Notes: a model not told the origin generated them from the sequence alone. Positions 22,373 through 34,700 are shown, counted from the first letter of the stretch. The stretch is 64,000 bases of DNA from Patiria miniata (GCF_015706575.1 NW_024037076.1:12838898-12902897), one strand, 5' to 3'. Numbers and translations: made by a program.

Positions 22373-25189
22373 TTTGCAGTGATCAAAACTGCAAAATAGA
22401 CCCTCTGCGGTCCTCTCTGGAATAATGCCTGTCATTACTAGGAATGCACAACTGAAAAGCACTGATAATGTCCATCCACCACTTCTTTCCAACTTTTGTT
22501 CAAAGTTTACTGTCCAAAACTTTGATCACAAACTTAATAGAACTGCATGTATTTGAATAACTCATTAAATACCTTTTCCCCCCCCCTCCAAAATTGTTTT
22601 CAAAAGATGAAGTTTGTAACAAAGAAGTAAAATCGGGTCACCTCAGCAACAAAGGTATCAAAAAGTGCAGACAGCTGGGAGGAATAAAGAGCAAACATTT
22701 AAGAAGGAAGTTTAAAATTAGGGAAAGCCGCGGGGGAATCGGCGGTGCGAATATGAGACATCCACAGTCAGAGCAGGGGTCGTCATCATTGTGCGTGGAT
22801 GGGCAAAAGGTCGACTGTACTTGGCCAAAAAAAAATAAAGGGGGGGGGGGTTAAGTCTTTGTTTCAAGGTCTGCAATGACAAAGAATGTTAATGTACACT
22901 ATTAAGACTTAAGAGATCTTAATGTTTCACATAACCACCATATATTCCACAGGTGTTCCACTGAGTGGTGTACATGTACGTGTTCTACATAACCCCCGAG
23001 GACAGCCACATAAAGGGAGAACAACAGATCCTTTCAGTCCTCGGGAGTTGGGTCTTATGTTGGAAATGGTCCTCTGTAGTAAGTTTGTGTGCTTAGTCTA
23101 TGGGAGAGTGTTGCATTACAGGGATAAAGGGAAACAAAAAGCATTGTCCTCGAGAGTATAGTAAAACACGACTGTGTGTACATGAACGTGTAGGTGAAGT
23201 GGTCCCCTCCCATTGTACATGCACATTTTAATCTTGGGCCAAATGCATTGCTTTGAAGATCTTATTTGCCCCAACAAAATTGCAGTGACTTCATACTTCA
23301 ATAATGCATAAGGAAAGTGTGTAATACTCTCACCAAAAAATGCAATATAAGGGTCCGATCATATGATGTCAAAGAACCATGTGACCATCCGGTTTCCCAA
23401 AGATCGGCCACCACTGCAATAGGCAAGCGTTGGTTGTCAACCGCATCGTGCATTGTAAACTAAAGAGTAGTTTTCCAATAAAATAACAGCGAGGTTTTTT
23501 TTATCAAATTGCACAATCGTCACTACCTGTGCAGTGTACAGCTTTGACAATTACAATGGCAATGCAGACTTCCCGGTACCCGGTTGTGGGTCAGTGTGAG
23601 AGCGCTCTGTGCTGCCTAAAGATATGAAACTTTCACTGTTTGGCAGTAGGCCCATTTAATAGTAGTGTTAAGATATGATACTGACTGTCCTAATGCAGCA
23701 TTACCACAAGCATACAAAGTTTGTTGGCTCGTAGATGAGTAACACAATTTTGTCTGAGTATACCGCCAACTATTTTGAATGCACTGAAGGGGTATCATAC
23801 AGTATTAAAACAGACCAAACTGTCTGATAGTATGGACCAGCAAGATGCTGTAGGGGAATGGTTGATGTTTACCATGCCAACCGTCACTGGTAGGGAGGTA
23901 AGGGTGGGGGCGGGGGCAGGAGTGGGACTCAGAGGGGGGGGGGGGGTTTACCCAGAAAAAAATTCCCTGAAATTTCAATGGGTTCAACAATGTCTGTATA
24001 CAGTTCGCAAAGTGCAAGTGGGCTATGTGCAGAGAGAACCTTTTGCCCCTCTCCCCCTTTTTTGTGTCAGGTTTTTTGTCCCCCCCCCCCCCCGCTACGC
24101 CACTGCTCCACACAGATTCAATTCAGCGTTCTATTATACCAAAGATGATTTCTGTCTTGAACACACAGCCTGTGCTTTTTCTTTCTCGACTGATAGTTGC
24201 CACCAAGAAACCACTTTGAACCTCAAAAGTTTCAGTCCTGTTAATTACTCAGTTCATGGGCCCTTCCTTTTCCCAATGTCACTTGGGGAGTCTATTCTCA
24301 GCAAATCCACTCAACAAGTTCCCCATGCAGACAAAAGTGCATCACAAATACGCCCATTCTTTCCTTTTTTAGAATCCAATAATCACCAAATTTAATTTAA
24401 GCCACTGACATTTTCTGACCTTCCTTTGTTTTCAATCAGTGGGACTAATCTGAAAATCTGTAAGGACTTTCTCTGGCTCTTTTTTTCAGAGAGAGAAAGC
24501 GGGTAAGGTTGGTGATAATTAAGCCGTGTGACACAGTACAGTGGACAAGCGCAAAACTTGGTGGATGGCCAAATATTCCATATTGATTACGACTTCCTGG
24601 GATAGGACAGTTCGCCAACTGCGCTGACATTTTACAGCCGAAGCGGGTCAAAGAAAAAGTTTTTATTTTGGTCACATGTCAAAAGAGGAAAAGTTCAATT
24701 TGGTGCGCGTTGATTACTTTTGTAGCAAGTTTCAGATATTAGCTGCGACTGCCAAATAAGTGCTATTTCAAACCAAAATTTCAAGATCTTGTCCTTGACG
24801 TTGACATTTGTAATAAAAAAACCCCAATGAAACCTCTTGTACTTTTTCGGAAGATACAAGACTTGGCTTAGATCCAATTACAGATAAGTTACATGTGTTA
24901 GCAACAGAATCCAGTTATACGAGCCCCAAAAATATGTGCATACGTTTTCTCTGTTTTCTCAAAATATATAGTATCCACTGAGCTGAAGCTTCAACAAGTT
25001 AGTTGTTATGCACCCTTCTTAAGATTTTTGATAATTAAGATGTTGCTTCAAATGAAATAAAAATGCACAAAAAAATACCGTCAAACAAAAATTAAGTCTT
25101 TTGGACTATCTCAGAGCTCATTTGGGAGACGAGCCTTTAGACTGTAGGCTGGTCCTCAAGATGTCAGTGGTACTAAACACCGTCCTTTG
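22373..25189. other. Intergenic, mixed
   Basis: No exon recognised. C/G runs lie near 22569 and 22848. The blocks 22600-22810 and 23340-23600 look unique and complex. 23926-24105 is part of a G/C-run element (separate entry). 24110-25180 is AT-rich unique sequence. Confidence 0.4.
23926..24105. mobile_element. Partial hAT-type MITE (CAGTGGCGTAGC end)
   Basis: The right side ends CGCTACGCCACTG after a C-run of about 15, the mirrored form of the CAGTGGCGTAGC-GGGG end common in hAT MITEs. A G-run at 23934-23946 matches the usual left subterminal region, but a left terminus and target duplication were not found. Confidence 0.4.
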
Positions 25190-25197
25190 GCACTTCC

Positions 25198-25730
25198 CAG
25201 TGTTGTACCGGGGTAGGACTCAAGTCCATGGACTCGGACTCGAGTCACATTTTTGTGACTCGGACTTGACTTGAGTCACTTTGGAAAATGACTCGGACTC
25301 AGACTCGGACTCGACCATGATGACTCGGACTCGAGCTTGGTGACTCGTGTCTCGAGTCACGCATTTTCATCAAAAGAAAAAAACCTAACGTAGGGATGGG
25401 AAGGGATCATTGAAGAATAATGTTTGGATGATAAAACAAGGAGGGAAGGAATGGAGGAGGTTTTTTAGGGATGGGAATTAAAAGAAAAACACATTTTGGG
25501 TCTAAACAACATGTACACACACAAGGTAAACTATATACACTGGGATTAGACAAAATGGATGATTGAAAAATATTTTTTTTAAATTTGATTAGTGACAAGT
25601 GACTCGTGACTCGGACTCAGACTCAAGTTTGTGACTTGAGACTGGGACTCGAGGCTTGTGACTCGAGACTCGGACTCGAGGCTTGTGACTCGGGACTCGC
25701 ACTTGACGTTGGTGACTTGATTACAACATG
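25198..25730. mobile_element. hAT-type MITE of GACTCGGACTCG repeats
   Basis: Perfect 8-bp duplications GCACTTCC flank it at 25190-25197 and 25731-25738. It starts CAGTGTTGTA and ends TACAACATG. Both arms are built of short tandem GACTCG/GAGTC words in opposite orientation (25225-25360 and 25597-25715) around an AT-rich core. 533 bp, no coding capacity. Confidence 0.85.
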
Positions 25731-25738
25731 GCACTTCC

Positions 25739-26347
25739 ACATCGAGAAGTTTGAACTGCCCTATTTATTCTGCCTCAAGAGGACAAAAGAGCTTGTGAAC
25801 CAGACAACAAAACTTAACGCTTCGCCAAAAATAGTATACTTGATGATGGCACATCTCAGAGGCTTTGTGTACCTGTCAGAGAACTAAACTGAAGTCCCCT
25901 ATCACCTGTTTCTGCTACTCATCTTCACTTCAACCCACCCCTACACCCATGAAACCTTGTTGAGAGTCTATATCGCTCTTCCAATGCCCTGGTGGGGTGC
26001 ACAGACCTTAAAGGAACCGGGCCTCCAAAATGACTGAGACAATAATATCCGCCCAGACTGGCCTTCGGATGGGGGAGGGGAAAAGGAGGGGCACACAGGG
26101 TCTGCCCCTGCGGCTATACTCTTAAAGGAACAAGCCACCATTGGATAAGTTTAAGGAACTTCCAAAATGTCAAATGTTCGCTGAATAAAATTCTGTTGAA
26201 TTATAAAGATCAACATCTGAGACTAGTTTACATGATAATATAACAATGCCATCTCTAATAGGTTGAATACTCTGTTATTAAACAGACATATACCTTGTTT
26301 TAATAAATGAATGCAAATGCTAATCCAATTCATTTAGCAACCAAATG
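25739..26347. other. Intergenic, 0.6 kb
   Basis: No exon. Two TTAAAGGAAC words (26009, 26133) resemble TTAA-element termini, but no partner ends were found. A purine-rich stretch lies at 26068-26096. Confidence 0.4.
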
Positions 26348-26545
26348 CAGGGGCGGATCTAGCTTTCAGGAACATGGGGGGTTGCTGATATGAAGGTAGA
26401 GGGTGGGTTGAGTTTGGCACACCTTGCTAGGGCATCCTGGTGCTTCCCCCTGGAAAAAATTGTGAAATCTACGATCAGTCAGCGGTTGAACGGGGCAGGG
26501 GGGGGGGGGGCCCCCAACATACCCCCCCCCCTACATCCGCTACTG
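26348..26545. mobile_element. hAT-like MITE (CAGGGGCGGATC end)
   Basis: The left end CAGGGGCGGATCTAG and the right end ACATCCGCTACTG are roughly inverted. The right subterminal region is a long G-run followed by a C-run (26499-26531). The flanking 8-mers do not match, so the call rests on the termini. Confidence 0.5.
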
Positions 26546-26723
26546 AAAGTAATGATTATGATAGACTTCAAAGAGCCAGTCCCATGTCCTACATTACAAA
26601 ACATGTATCCAAATCAAAATACAATCAATTGGCCAAGCGCCTGATAAGCATATCCAACAAACAGCTTCTCCCTGGAAAAAATTTGTGAAATCTACGATCA
26701 GTCAGCGGTTGAACGAGGGTCTA
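26443..26723 (+). repeat. ~50-bp direct duplication
   Basis: CCTGGAAAAAATTGTGAAAT through CAGTCAGCGGTTGAACG at 26447-26494 recurs at 26672-26717 with one extra T. The first copy lies inside the hAT-like element. The second is outside it, so it is probably a fragment of another copy. Confidence 0.75.
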
Positions 26724-26767
26724 TGATAGCGCAACCCATCCAATATGTTGCAGATAGCATCCTATTA

Positions 26768-26910
26768 AATGAGAATTCTGATTCCTGACCTAAAATCAGA
26801 GTGTCCTTTAACCCTCTAAAACACTGTGAGGAGGAAAAATGAGAATTCTGAATCCTGACCTAAATTCAGAGTGTACCTTTAACCCTCCAAGACACTGTGA
26901 GGATGATTTT
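26768..26910 (+). repeat. ~70-bp tandem duplication
   Basis: ATGAGAATTCTGATTCCTGA...ACACTGTGAGGAGGA (26768-26837) is followed directly by a second unit, ATGAGAATTCTGAATCCTGA...ACACTGTGAGGATGA. Identity is about 90% by eye. A G-run follows at 26918-26934. Confidence 0.8.
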
Positions 26911-27477
26911 TTTTTTGGGGGGGGGGGGGGGGGGTTGAGGTCAGTGACAACCACCTGATGATAGAATGGACGGACTGATTCACCCCTCAAAACCGGACTT
27001 GCAAGCAGGATTGTGCGATAGGGTTAATTAATTGTAATTGACGGAGGAAGTGATAAGTGCGTTGATGGGAATTGGTATCCCGTCTTTTATCATTGCCCCC
27101 TTGACACATTGTTGTCCTCTGTGTTCGGTTCTGGATTTTTTTTGTTGGCTTTCTGCCTCAGAAGACTCTGATCAAAACTGCGTGGGTGGAGCTGCTTGTA
27201 TATTAAGACTTAATTACCCTGACACTTTGATGGATGCACTAATGGAAGTACAATATCTCATTATCTTACATCCGAGGACAAGCCAAATATAGGGCCTGCT
27301 CCTATGAGAAACGAGAGCAAAGTCACGATAAGCCAAAGACTTCAGATTTTATAAGGATTTGGTCAAACAGAAGACAGTCATTTGATGGTATATAATATGG
27401 CCAGCTTTAATGCTGGTTCATTGGAATAATGACAATATTAAATAGTTGACTTGAGAGGCACGTACTTCTAACCCAGG
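26911..27477. other. Intergenic, unique-looking
   Basis: No exon. 27010-27300 begins with TTAATTAATTGTAATTG (homeodomain-type core words) and is compositionally complex. Candidate regulatory block by appearance only. Confidence 0.35.
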
Positions 27478-27716
27478 TGAAAATTCCAGTTGAAACCAGT
27501 TCAACTGCAAATTGATGACTGGTTTTGATCTGGTTTAACTGGTTTTGAACTGGTTTAAAGCCAGTTAAACCAGTTCAAAACCAGTCACCATGATTTCCAG
27601 TTCAACTGGTACCAGTTGAAATCAGTTGAACCAGTTCAATTCAGCTAAATTAGTTCAAAACCGGTCAACAATTTCAAGTTCAACTGGTACCAGTTGAAAC
27701 CAGTTGAAAGGAGCTT
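27478..27716. repeat. Palindromic CCAGTT/AACTGG array
   Basis: About 240 bp built from AACTGGTT and its reverse AACCAGTT in many alternating copies. The best hairpin, 27549-27595, has arms of about 20 bp (ACTGGTTTTGAACTGG...). CAACTGGTACCAGTTG occurs twice as a perfect 16-bp palindrome. The class is unknown. Confidence 0.75.
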
Positions 27717-28868
27717 GTGGCAAACGATACCTTTTTGGCAGGGTTAATAGTCATGTCTATCACAATGCCACAAATGATACTGTTCAACAGTTCAGCTGTT
27801 ACTTTTAATGGAAAAAATCAATAAGTACACAAAAAAATCAATTTGTCTGCATATGTCTGACACCATGGTGTTTCGAGGCCGATTTCTACTACAGCAAAAA
27901 AATGTCGGATGACTTATTTCTCTTTCAAGTCATTGTAGTAACTAACTGATATGTTTTATCAGAATTAAAATCCACTTTTTGATTATAACTTTGATAATGC
28001 ACACTGTCGAATTGTCCAAACCATATGTCTGACACCGCGCAACTGCCATTTTAAGAGCCAGTCATACCTCCGTAGCTTCGTAATAAAATGTCCATTCAAC
28101 TTCTATTCCATATCTGGCTTGATCACACAGATCCTGTGCTCTACAACTTACAATGAATGTATTACTTCTGGCCTATTTCTCCCTCCCCAGTTCAGAAGGT
28201 CCGGGGCTATGTGGGTTCTGCAACATCACCCCTACCCACCCCCCCCCCCCCCCCAAACGCAGCTGAAAAATCTTCCCCTATGTCAAGTCTGTTTGGGCTG
28301 ATCCAGGTTGATGGATGGGACGGCAGAGAAATGTGTGATGGTGTTTTTATGGGAGGGGAAAGAGCGATTCAAGAAAATATGACAGAAAAAAAGGGATTTT
28401 CACCTGACAATGGGTGGGACACATTTTTTTTTTTGGAGGAACTTTTCAATTGAACCGAAGATGGCAGGTGTGTGAGCATAGGGGGAATATACCTTTGATA
28501 CATTGTAAACCAGGATACGAGGGGCTCTCACCCTGAACTGACCCCCTTGTGTATCATGTTAGCAAAGCATAGGCTGTTGCAGATTTGCTGTTAATGAGAT
28601 AGAAAGCATGTTTCTTTAGAGCCATAAAACCTGGTACATCTGTGATAGACCCCATTTCTTTGACAATGACAGGCTTTCAAGCAGAGCCAGGTGCAAAAGT
28701 AGGAGAATAGTAGGATCAAAACATGGCATGTTCTGTACTCACAACACTTGTGTTCCTCCTCAACTATAAGTAGGACTTTGGAGGACAAAATCGGGGCAGT
28801 TCTGAGAAGGACTTTTGCAGGCTTTCAGGAGTGGCTTTCATTGATACTGACCCATGTCCACAGCATCA
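27717..28868. other. Intergenic, 1.1 kb
   Basis: No exon. Mostly AT-rich unique sequence with a C-run at 28238-28254. No structure beyond low-complexity tracts was seen. Confidence 0.4.
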
Positions 28869-28871
28869 TAA

Positions 28872-29253
28872 GGCCAAAAAAAAAAAGTCTCCGGTTTCTG
28901 GTATGCGCGCGCGTCGCCGTAGCCATGCGCGTCGGCAAAATGAAAAAGTTTTTTTTTCAATAAAAGATGATGTCTCAAAACCGCCAAACTCACTGGTTTG
29001 ACTGGAATTCTGCTGCTGCACAATTTTAACGTGTTTTTAGGTGGGGTTATGATCGAGAATAAGCTTTATGTGGCCTCTCTGGACTCCCATATATTTGCAC
29101 CAAGTTTAGTCGGGCACCATTTGTAGTCATCAGCCGACATTTGAAGCCAAAAAAAAAAAAAAACCAGGTAAAAAAAAGAAAGAAAAGCCGCGTCGCCGCA
29201 CCACTTTTGGGGCAAGCTCCATCCCAGAAACCGGAGACTTTTATATTTTGGCC
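28872..29253. mobile_element. Harbinger-like MITE
   Basis: TAA occurs directly at 28869-28871 and 29254-29256. The element starts GGCCAAAA and ends TTTTGGCC. AGTCTCCGGTTTCTGG on the left is mirrored by CCAGAAACCGGAGACT on the right, and CGTCGCCG/GCGTCGCCGC lies inside each arm. 3-bp TAA duplications and GG...CC ends fit PIF/Harbinger. Confidence 0.65.
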
Positions 29254-29256
29254 TAA

Positions 29257-29739
29257 ACCTCATTTGGTATATGCTATGTACTCACAACAATTGTGCTCCA
29301 TCTTCAACTATTAAAGCTCTTGGGAGTACAGTTGCAGTACACAGGCGCCCCTTCATTGTGTGATTTACATATGATAGTAAGTAACACTGTTATGAAATAT
29401 AGGCTATTCAATGGAATTTCATTTTTCGGAGTTGTGGAACACAAAAGAGTAGGAAAAAGGAGGAAAAGTAGGAATACTTGAGGAACCCTTCATTTCATGA
29501 CTAAAAATGATAAGTATAACTTTGGTCCAGGAGCCCCAAAACAAGTCTCAATTTTTTTTGTCAGCAATTGATTTTCAATTGATTTTATTCATCCCCTTTC
29601 CCTCTACCAAGTTGTGAATGTGAATTAAAAGAGCAATAAGAAAAAGCGCAATAAGAAAAAGAGCAATGATAAGAAAAAGGACAATAATTGCACCAAAAAG
29701 AGCGTCAAATTAGGTCCAGCCCCTGCCCCTTCCACTTGT
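29257..29739. other. Intergenic, with short A-rich tandem repeat
   Basis: No exon. At 29627-29690 GCAATAAGAAAAAG is repeated about four times with small changes. The rest is AT-rich unique sequence. Confidence 0.45.
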
Positions 29740-30015
29740 GGGGTGCTGTGGTCCAATGGTTACAGTGTTCGACTCATGTGCCGTGGTACATGGGTTCAAA
29801 CCCTGACAGAGAACATGGTGCTTGTGCTCCCGGGCAAGGCACTTTACTACGATGACCTCTCTCCACCCAGGAGTATAAAAGGGTACCTGTGAAGGTAGAG
29901 ACCATATTGCGCGGATCTCAAGCTGCTGCAGGGTCTTATTCCTGCAGAACAGGGATAATAATTGTGATGCGCATTTGATCACATCTTATGGAATTTGCAC
30001 AATATAAATGTATAA
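29740..30015 (+). repeat. tRNA-derived SINE, plus strand
   Basis: GGGGTGCTGTGGTCCAATGG head with A-box-like TGGTCCAATGG and B box GGGTTCAAACCC. The body TCTCTCCACCCAGGAGTATA and GGGTACCTGTGAAGGTAGA is shared with the minus-strand copy at 22.1-22.4 kb. The AT-rich tail ends around 30015. It shares only its head with the copy at 1587. Confidence 0.8.
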
Positions 30016-31346
30016 ATTATAAGTATTAATATTACTTGTCTAATTTAAAATGGCCAAACCCCCCCCCCCCAAAAAAAAACACATCAAAAAACAGAAACAA
30101 AATTGGTTCCGGATCCACCCTTGTACATATGTACGCTGCCTGGCAAAGCTATTATTGGACTGATCCCTGGAAGACCTAAATACCATTTGCTACATGATTG
30201 AACGCAACACATTACATGCAATGATTAAAAAAAAAACATGCCACAGGAACAATGACCATCGATTTATCTGAAGCAGTCGAAATGGTGAATACATGAACGG
30301 GAAAAAAAATCGCTCTACTTCAACGCCAGCATCAATGCCCAACCATGGGGAAAATTTTAACTCCAACTTAAAAACTCGGATGAAAAACTCCATAAATCAA
30401 TGCCGATAAGAGGACAATACGTCAATGCTTCAACTTTCCGTTCCAGTTGGTTTCCATCTGACCCATTATACACTGCGGTCCTTTAATGAGCTTAATTATC
30501 CGCTAATCATATTGCTATTTAATGGCCTTTTTTTTTTTCCTTTCATAATTGTCCGTCGAATTAACTTAACCATGGAGAATGGGCCACCGTGTGCATTTAT
30601 CATTATGCCAGTCATACTCGTTTCCGTTTAATGGACCCTCAAATTGTCATGTTTTGTGTTCATTCTATAGTGCGGAGGGAGAATTCACGTTGCCTTGATA
30701 AAAGGGAATTGTTGGGGAAATGGTATTCATTTCTGGCAATCAAGACAAGAAATATGTATGATTTCAAAGTAACGGCAGAAATTGGGACAGGCAATGAGAA
30801 CAAAATGGGGACATACTCGATAACAACAGACCAAATAAACAGAGAATGAATGGCGTATGAACAAATTCTAAACTGGGGCCAAAATTATAGAAAATCATTC
30901 TAGAATTAAATTTTTAAAGAAGTACATGTTTAGTGGCAGAGTTATAAATAAAATCGGACAAGAAATCTGACGGGGGATGAAGTGACGAATAAAACATATC
31001 TTACTTTTAACCACTTCTAAATGCAAATGAAGATAAGACAAAATGTACACAAAGATGTCTCAAAACTGTCTCGAAGGAGAAAAGAGCGGACCGAAAAACC
31101 GGCAGACAGTGGTTGAACAAAAACAAAAAAACATGATGACAACATATATCAGGATAATTTCTGTTGTCTATCAAAGTTTATTAAAAATCAACACTATTTG
31201 AGCAGTAAGGTTAGAGTAAGGTGCCGTGTCCTATCCCCCATTCAAGCCCTGAAAAATGAACAATCCAACACTGAAGTTCAAGATGCAAACACGACAGAAA
31301 TACAGATTTCACTTGATGATTTTTGTCATGGCAGAAAATGTGGACA
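30016..31346. other. Intergenic, unique-looking
   Basis: No exon. A C-run then A-run at 30059-30078 and CGGATCCACCCTTG near 30111 look like one end of a hAT-type MITE; its partner was not found. 30180-30620 is complex and contains TTAATTATCC and GCTAATCATA homeodomain-type words. The remainder is AT-rich. Confidence 0.4.
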
Positions 31347-31348
31347 TA

Positions 31349-31743
31349 TAGGGTGAGTCACACAAAAAAAGGAAACGCAAATGGCAGGACCATTTTCTTA
31401 ATAAAGTTCTGCATGTAGCACTTTCAAAATCTAGGATATGAAAGCCCAATTAATAAGCTTCAAATCATTCAAATCACTCATGTACTTTTCAAGTTCTAGA
31501 ATTTTAAACACAACCACCGTTTTAAAGTTCTGTTCACGGATCTCACAAAAAAAAGGTGTGTGTTCTTTCAGCAAAATGAAAACAATTGACATATGTCCCT
31601 ATGATTTGAATTATTTGAATGATTCTACAGTACTAACAGAAAGCTTGGGCTTTCATACTCTAGATTATAAAAGTGCTGCATGCAGAACTTCATTAAAAAA
31701 TTGGTCCTGCCCTTTGGGTTTCCTTTTTCTTTGACTCACCCTG
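31349..31743. mobile_element. Mariner-like MITE with ~100-bp inverted repeats
   Basis: TA at 31347-31348 and 31744-31745 flank it. The left TAGGGTGAGTCACAC and the right GACTCACCCTG are inverted. The arms match for about 100 bp (for example GGCAGGACCA/TGGTCCTGCC, AAGTTCTGCATG/CATGCAGAACTT and ATATGAAAGCCC/GGGCTTTCAT). TA duplication and CAGGGTG-type ends fit Tc1/mariner. 395 bp, no coding capacity. Confidence 0.82.
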
Positions 31744-31745
31744 TA

Positions 31746-34700
31746 TCAATCATTGCTGTGACAGCAGGTATAAAAATATGAATTTTTATCAACTCGCATT
31801 GATACATCACAGAATAATTTCACTTCATTCCAAGCTTGTATGGAAACAATTACAACATGGAATTCTGAAGTCAAAGGCACACCAGCAATTCAAGAACATC
31901 TGGTCCCAAAGACGACCGGGTCTATAGCTGTGCTGATGCGCAAATGCCGTTCCGGCCCTCGGCACATTTTGACTTGATCACCCGGTTCCAAATTCAATTT
32001 CGCTAAAGACAGGCCCTGATCGCCGAGGATGTAATGAACGCGGTTTCGTCTTTCTTTTTACACCCTTTCCGTCATACCAGTCCGGACGTGTGTTGGAGAG
32101 AGAGAGAGAGACTATATTAAGAGTTGGAGATTCTCACAGATCTTCCTAATTAAGCTGGGAGCTGTGTTTCTATTATACGCGGATCAAGTTTCAAACTTGG
32201 CCGGGGAACGAAAAATTGATAAACTGGGGACGGGGAGTTCTGTGCGGCTGTTTCATGTGGCACAATCAGACTTGCTCATTTTTGCAAAACATTGCAACAA
32301 CTTGGTCTCGTTTGATAATGTCTTCATATACTGTATTAATGCATTTGCCTCTGATAAGGCCTATGGTGGATGATTGCTTATGACTGAACAACAACTTGAA
32401 ACATTATTTTTCACCTTAGTGACCACATTGACCCAATAGCAAGTATTGAAATATCCACATCTATAGCAATCATAGACTCATGAACAACCTACATTTTAAA
32501 ACTTTTCTTTTTTAAACAGAAAATGGAAACTTGGAGATTATTAAAATTGTCTGCGTACTTCCGACCACATGATGTACAAGGTCATTAAGGTGGTGGTATC
32601 TTACATGTAAGTTTGTCTGTAATTGTTTTCTACTAGCGATGTATCACATTCACTTTGCCAACAGCAGCTCATTAAAGTGTCTCAGAGTATGTCCAAATTA
32701 ATGGATTTGCTAAGCTGTTTTTTTTAATGCTTTATATGGATATATCTGCAAGCAAAGTGGTTTGAAATTCACCTGCAAAAAATTCCACAGCATGTAATGA
32801 GAAAGATATCCAAACTTTAAACTCAGTGGCCCTAATAATATAATATACTTCAGCCTCACTCACCACTGAAGCAAACCGATCTCATGAAACAGAAGCAGGC
32901 TCTGCCCCAGTCTTCCACCGACCCACACTCCACGATCAATTATGCAGAACCTGGTTCCCTCACAAAATCCAAAAGGTGGGATATCATCTCGACTCGTAGA
33001 CCGTCCTGGATGAAGCCCGTTCCAAACAAGGACAAGACCGAGAGCGAAGGGGGGGTTATTGATGGCCTTGTTATTAAATTTTAAGGACCCGCGATGAGCT
33101 GTAATTGTGACTTTAGAGGCCGTCAAAGGGGGGAAATCTCAGGCACTTTGAGGTGGGGAAGCGACCATAACATTGACGGAGGAAGGAGCGTGGTGTCAGC
33201 AGGATTAAAGCTGTCTGGTGGTGGATCGTGGATTGTGAAACATAGTCGGTGTCAACTGGTGGTGACATGCAGCATACGTTTCTCCATTTGACACTTGTTA
33301 AAACATTTTTGGTGATGAAAAAAATCTAAATTTGGAAGATGATGATTGTTTCTGGGACACTTTGTTTATCCTGGTTTCTTAAAGATACCTGGGAGGTGCC
33401 GTCACCTCACTAAAGTTGCAGTGAGGTAATGTGTGTCCCACCTCGAGGCTTTATAAAAGATAAGCAAAATGAAAATAAATGTTCTTCGTTCATAAAATTA
33501 AAGCTTTTCTCCATTTGCAAGTGCTGAAACTTTTTTTCCCCTGTAAAGCTAAGAAACTCTGAGACTTCATGCAGACTCTAATCCATCCAAATCGTTCCAA
33601 GTTACACTTTAAATTCATCCGTTCATCGATGCCAAATTCTACAGAGGGAAAAAAAGGAAACCTGGAAAATTGGAAGATTCACGAGTTGTCTTTTTCAAAT
33701 AATGCCCCTCTTTTTCCCTACCCCATTTATACCTTCAGTAAACTTCATGCAAGCCAAATCCAATGCACTATTTCAGAAACAACCCCTACACCACCCATTT
33801 CACCTCAACAAATTAAATGTAAGAACAAAATAGATGTGGATGCCTTTCAATTCATTCCTGGCCAGTTGTCCGTGTTATCAAAAGTGCTCGTTGTAAAACA
33901 GTTCTACAACCATTCAACTTCTTGCTGTTTCAACGGTGGGAAAAAAATGGATGGACATTTGGAAAACAGAACAGGTTGTGTGGCACCTGCCCTGCTAACA
34001 ACAAATGAGGCTTGTGGGGAAAAAATGGAACAAAATGCTGACCGGGAATAATATATATGGAGACAGGTTGGCCCCGCTTTCCTGCCAGAGAGCTTGGGCA
34101 AAAAAAACAGAGAGACAGAGAAGGGTAGAGAGTGCCAAATTGAAATTGAAACAGAATTGGCACATTGGCGGGCTCCCGCATTTAACTCTGAATGGCCACT
34201 AAGAAGCCAGCGCCTGAGGGTGTGCGGCGAAGTCACTTCGTATCAACCAATGATGCAACATGCCGCCCGTTCTCATACACTGAGAGTTAGGAGGGAAAAA
34301 ATAGACAAGAGAAGCAGCCGGTCAAGAGAAACATAACGAGAACAGGGCAGAGAGAGAGAGAGAGACAAGGAGAGTGAAGAGGGAGGAGGAAAAGTGGCTG
34401 ATTGCAATTCCAAATTATTTTTTAAAGCTTCGTAGCTCGGAGCGGATTTCTAATTCAGAAAATGTACCCTTTCTCTCTCTCTTTTTTTTTTCTTCAGGTT
34501 CTCGCCTCCGACTAGGGGGTAAAGCACCTGGAAGCTTGATATATAACCAAAGTGGGATTAAGGGCCTTCACAAGAGCGCTGATTAAGAATAAATGCTGCA
34601 TGAAATTGCGGCCGACGTTGATGGATAACCCTCCTAGCCTGACCCATATACAACTCCAGTGACCTTCTTTTTTTGTGTGTCTCTGTTCACTCTTCTCTCA

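Noticed and set aside
23775-24395. 206-residue open frame on the plus strand
   Set aside because: It runs through a G-run and a C-run of a partial hAT-type MITE, giving homopolymeric GGG and PPP residues; no family resemblance.
33569-34051. 160-residue open frame on the plus strand
   Set aside because: Low-order composition, no motif, no convincing splice sites; treated as chance in a repeat-poor block.
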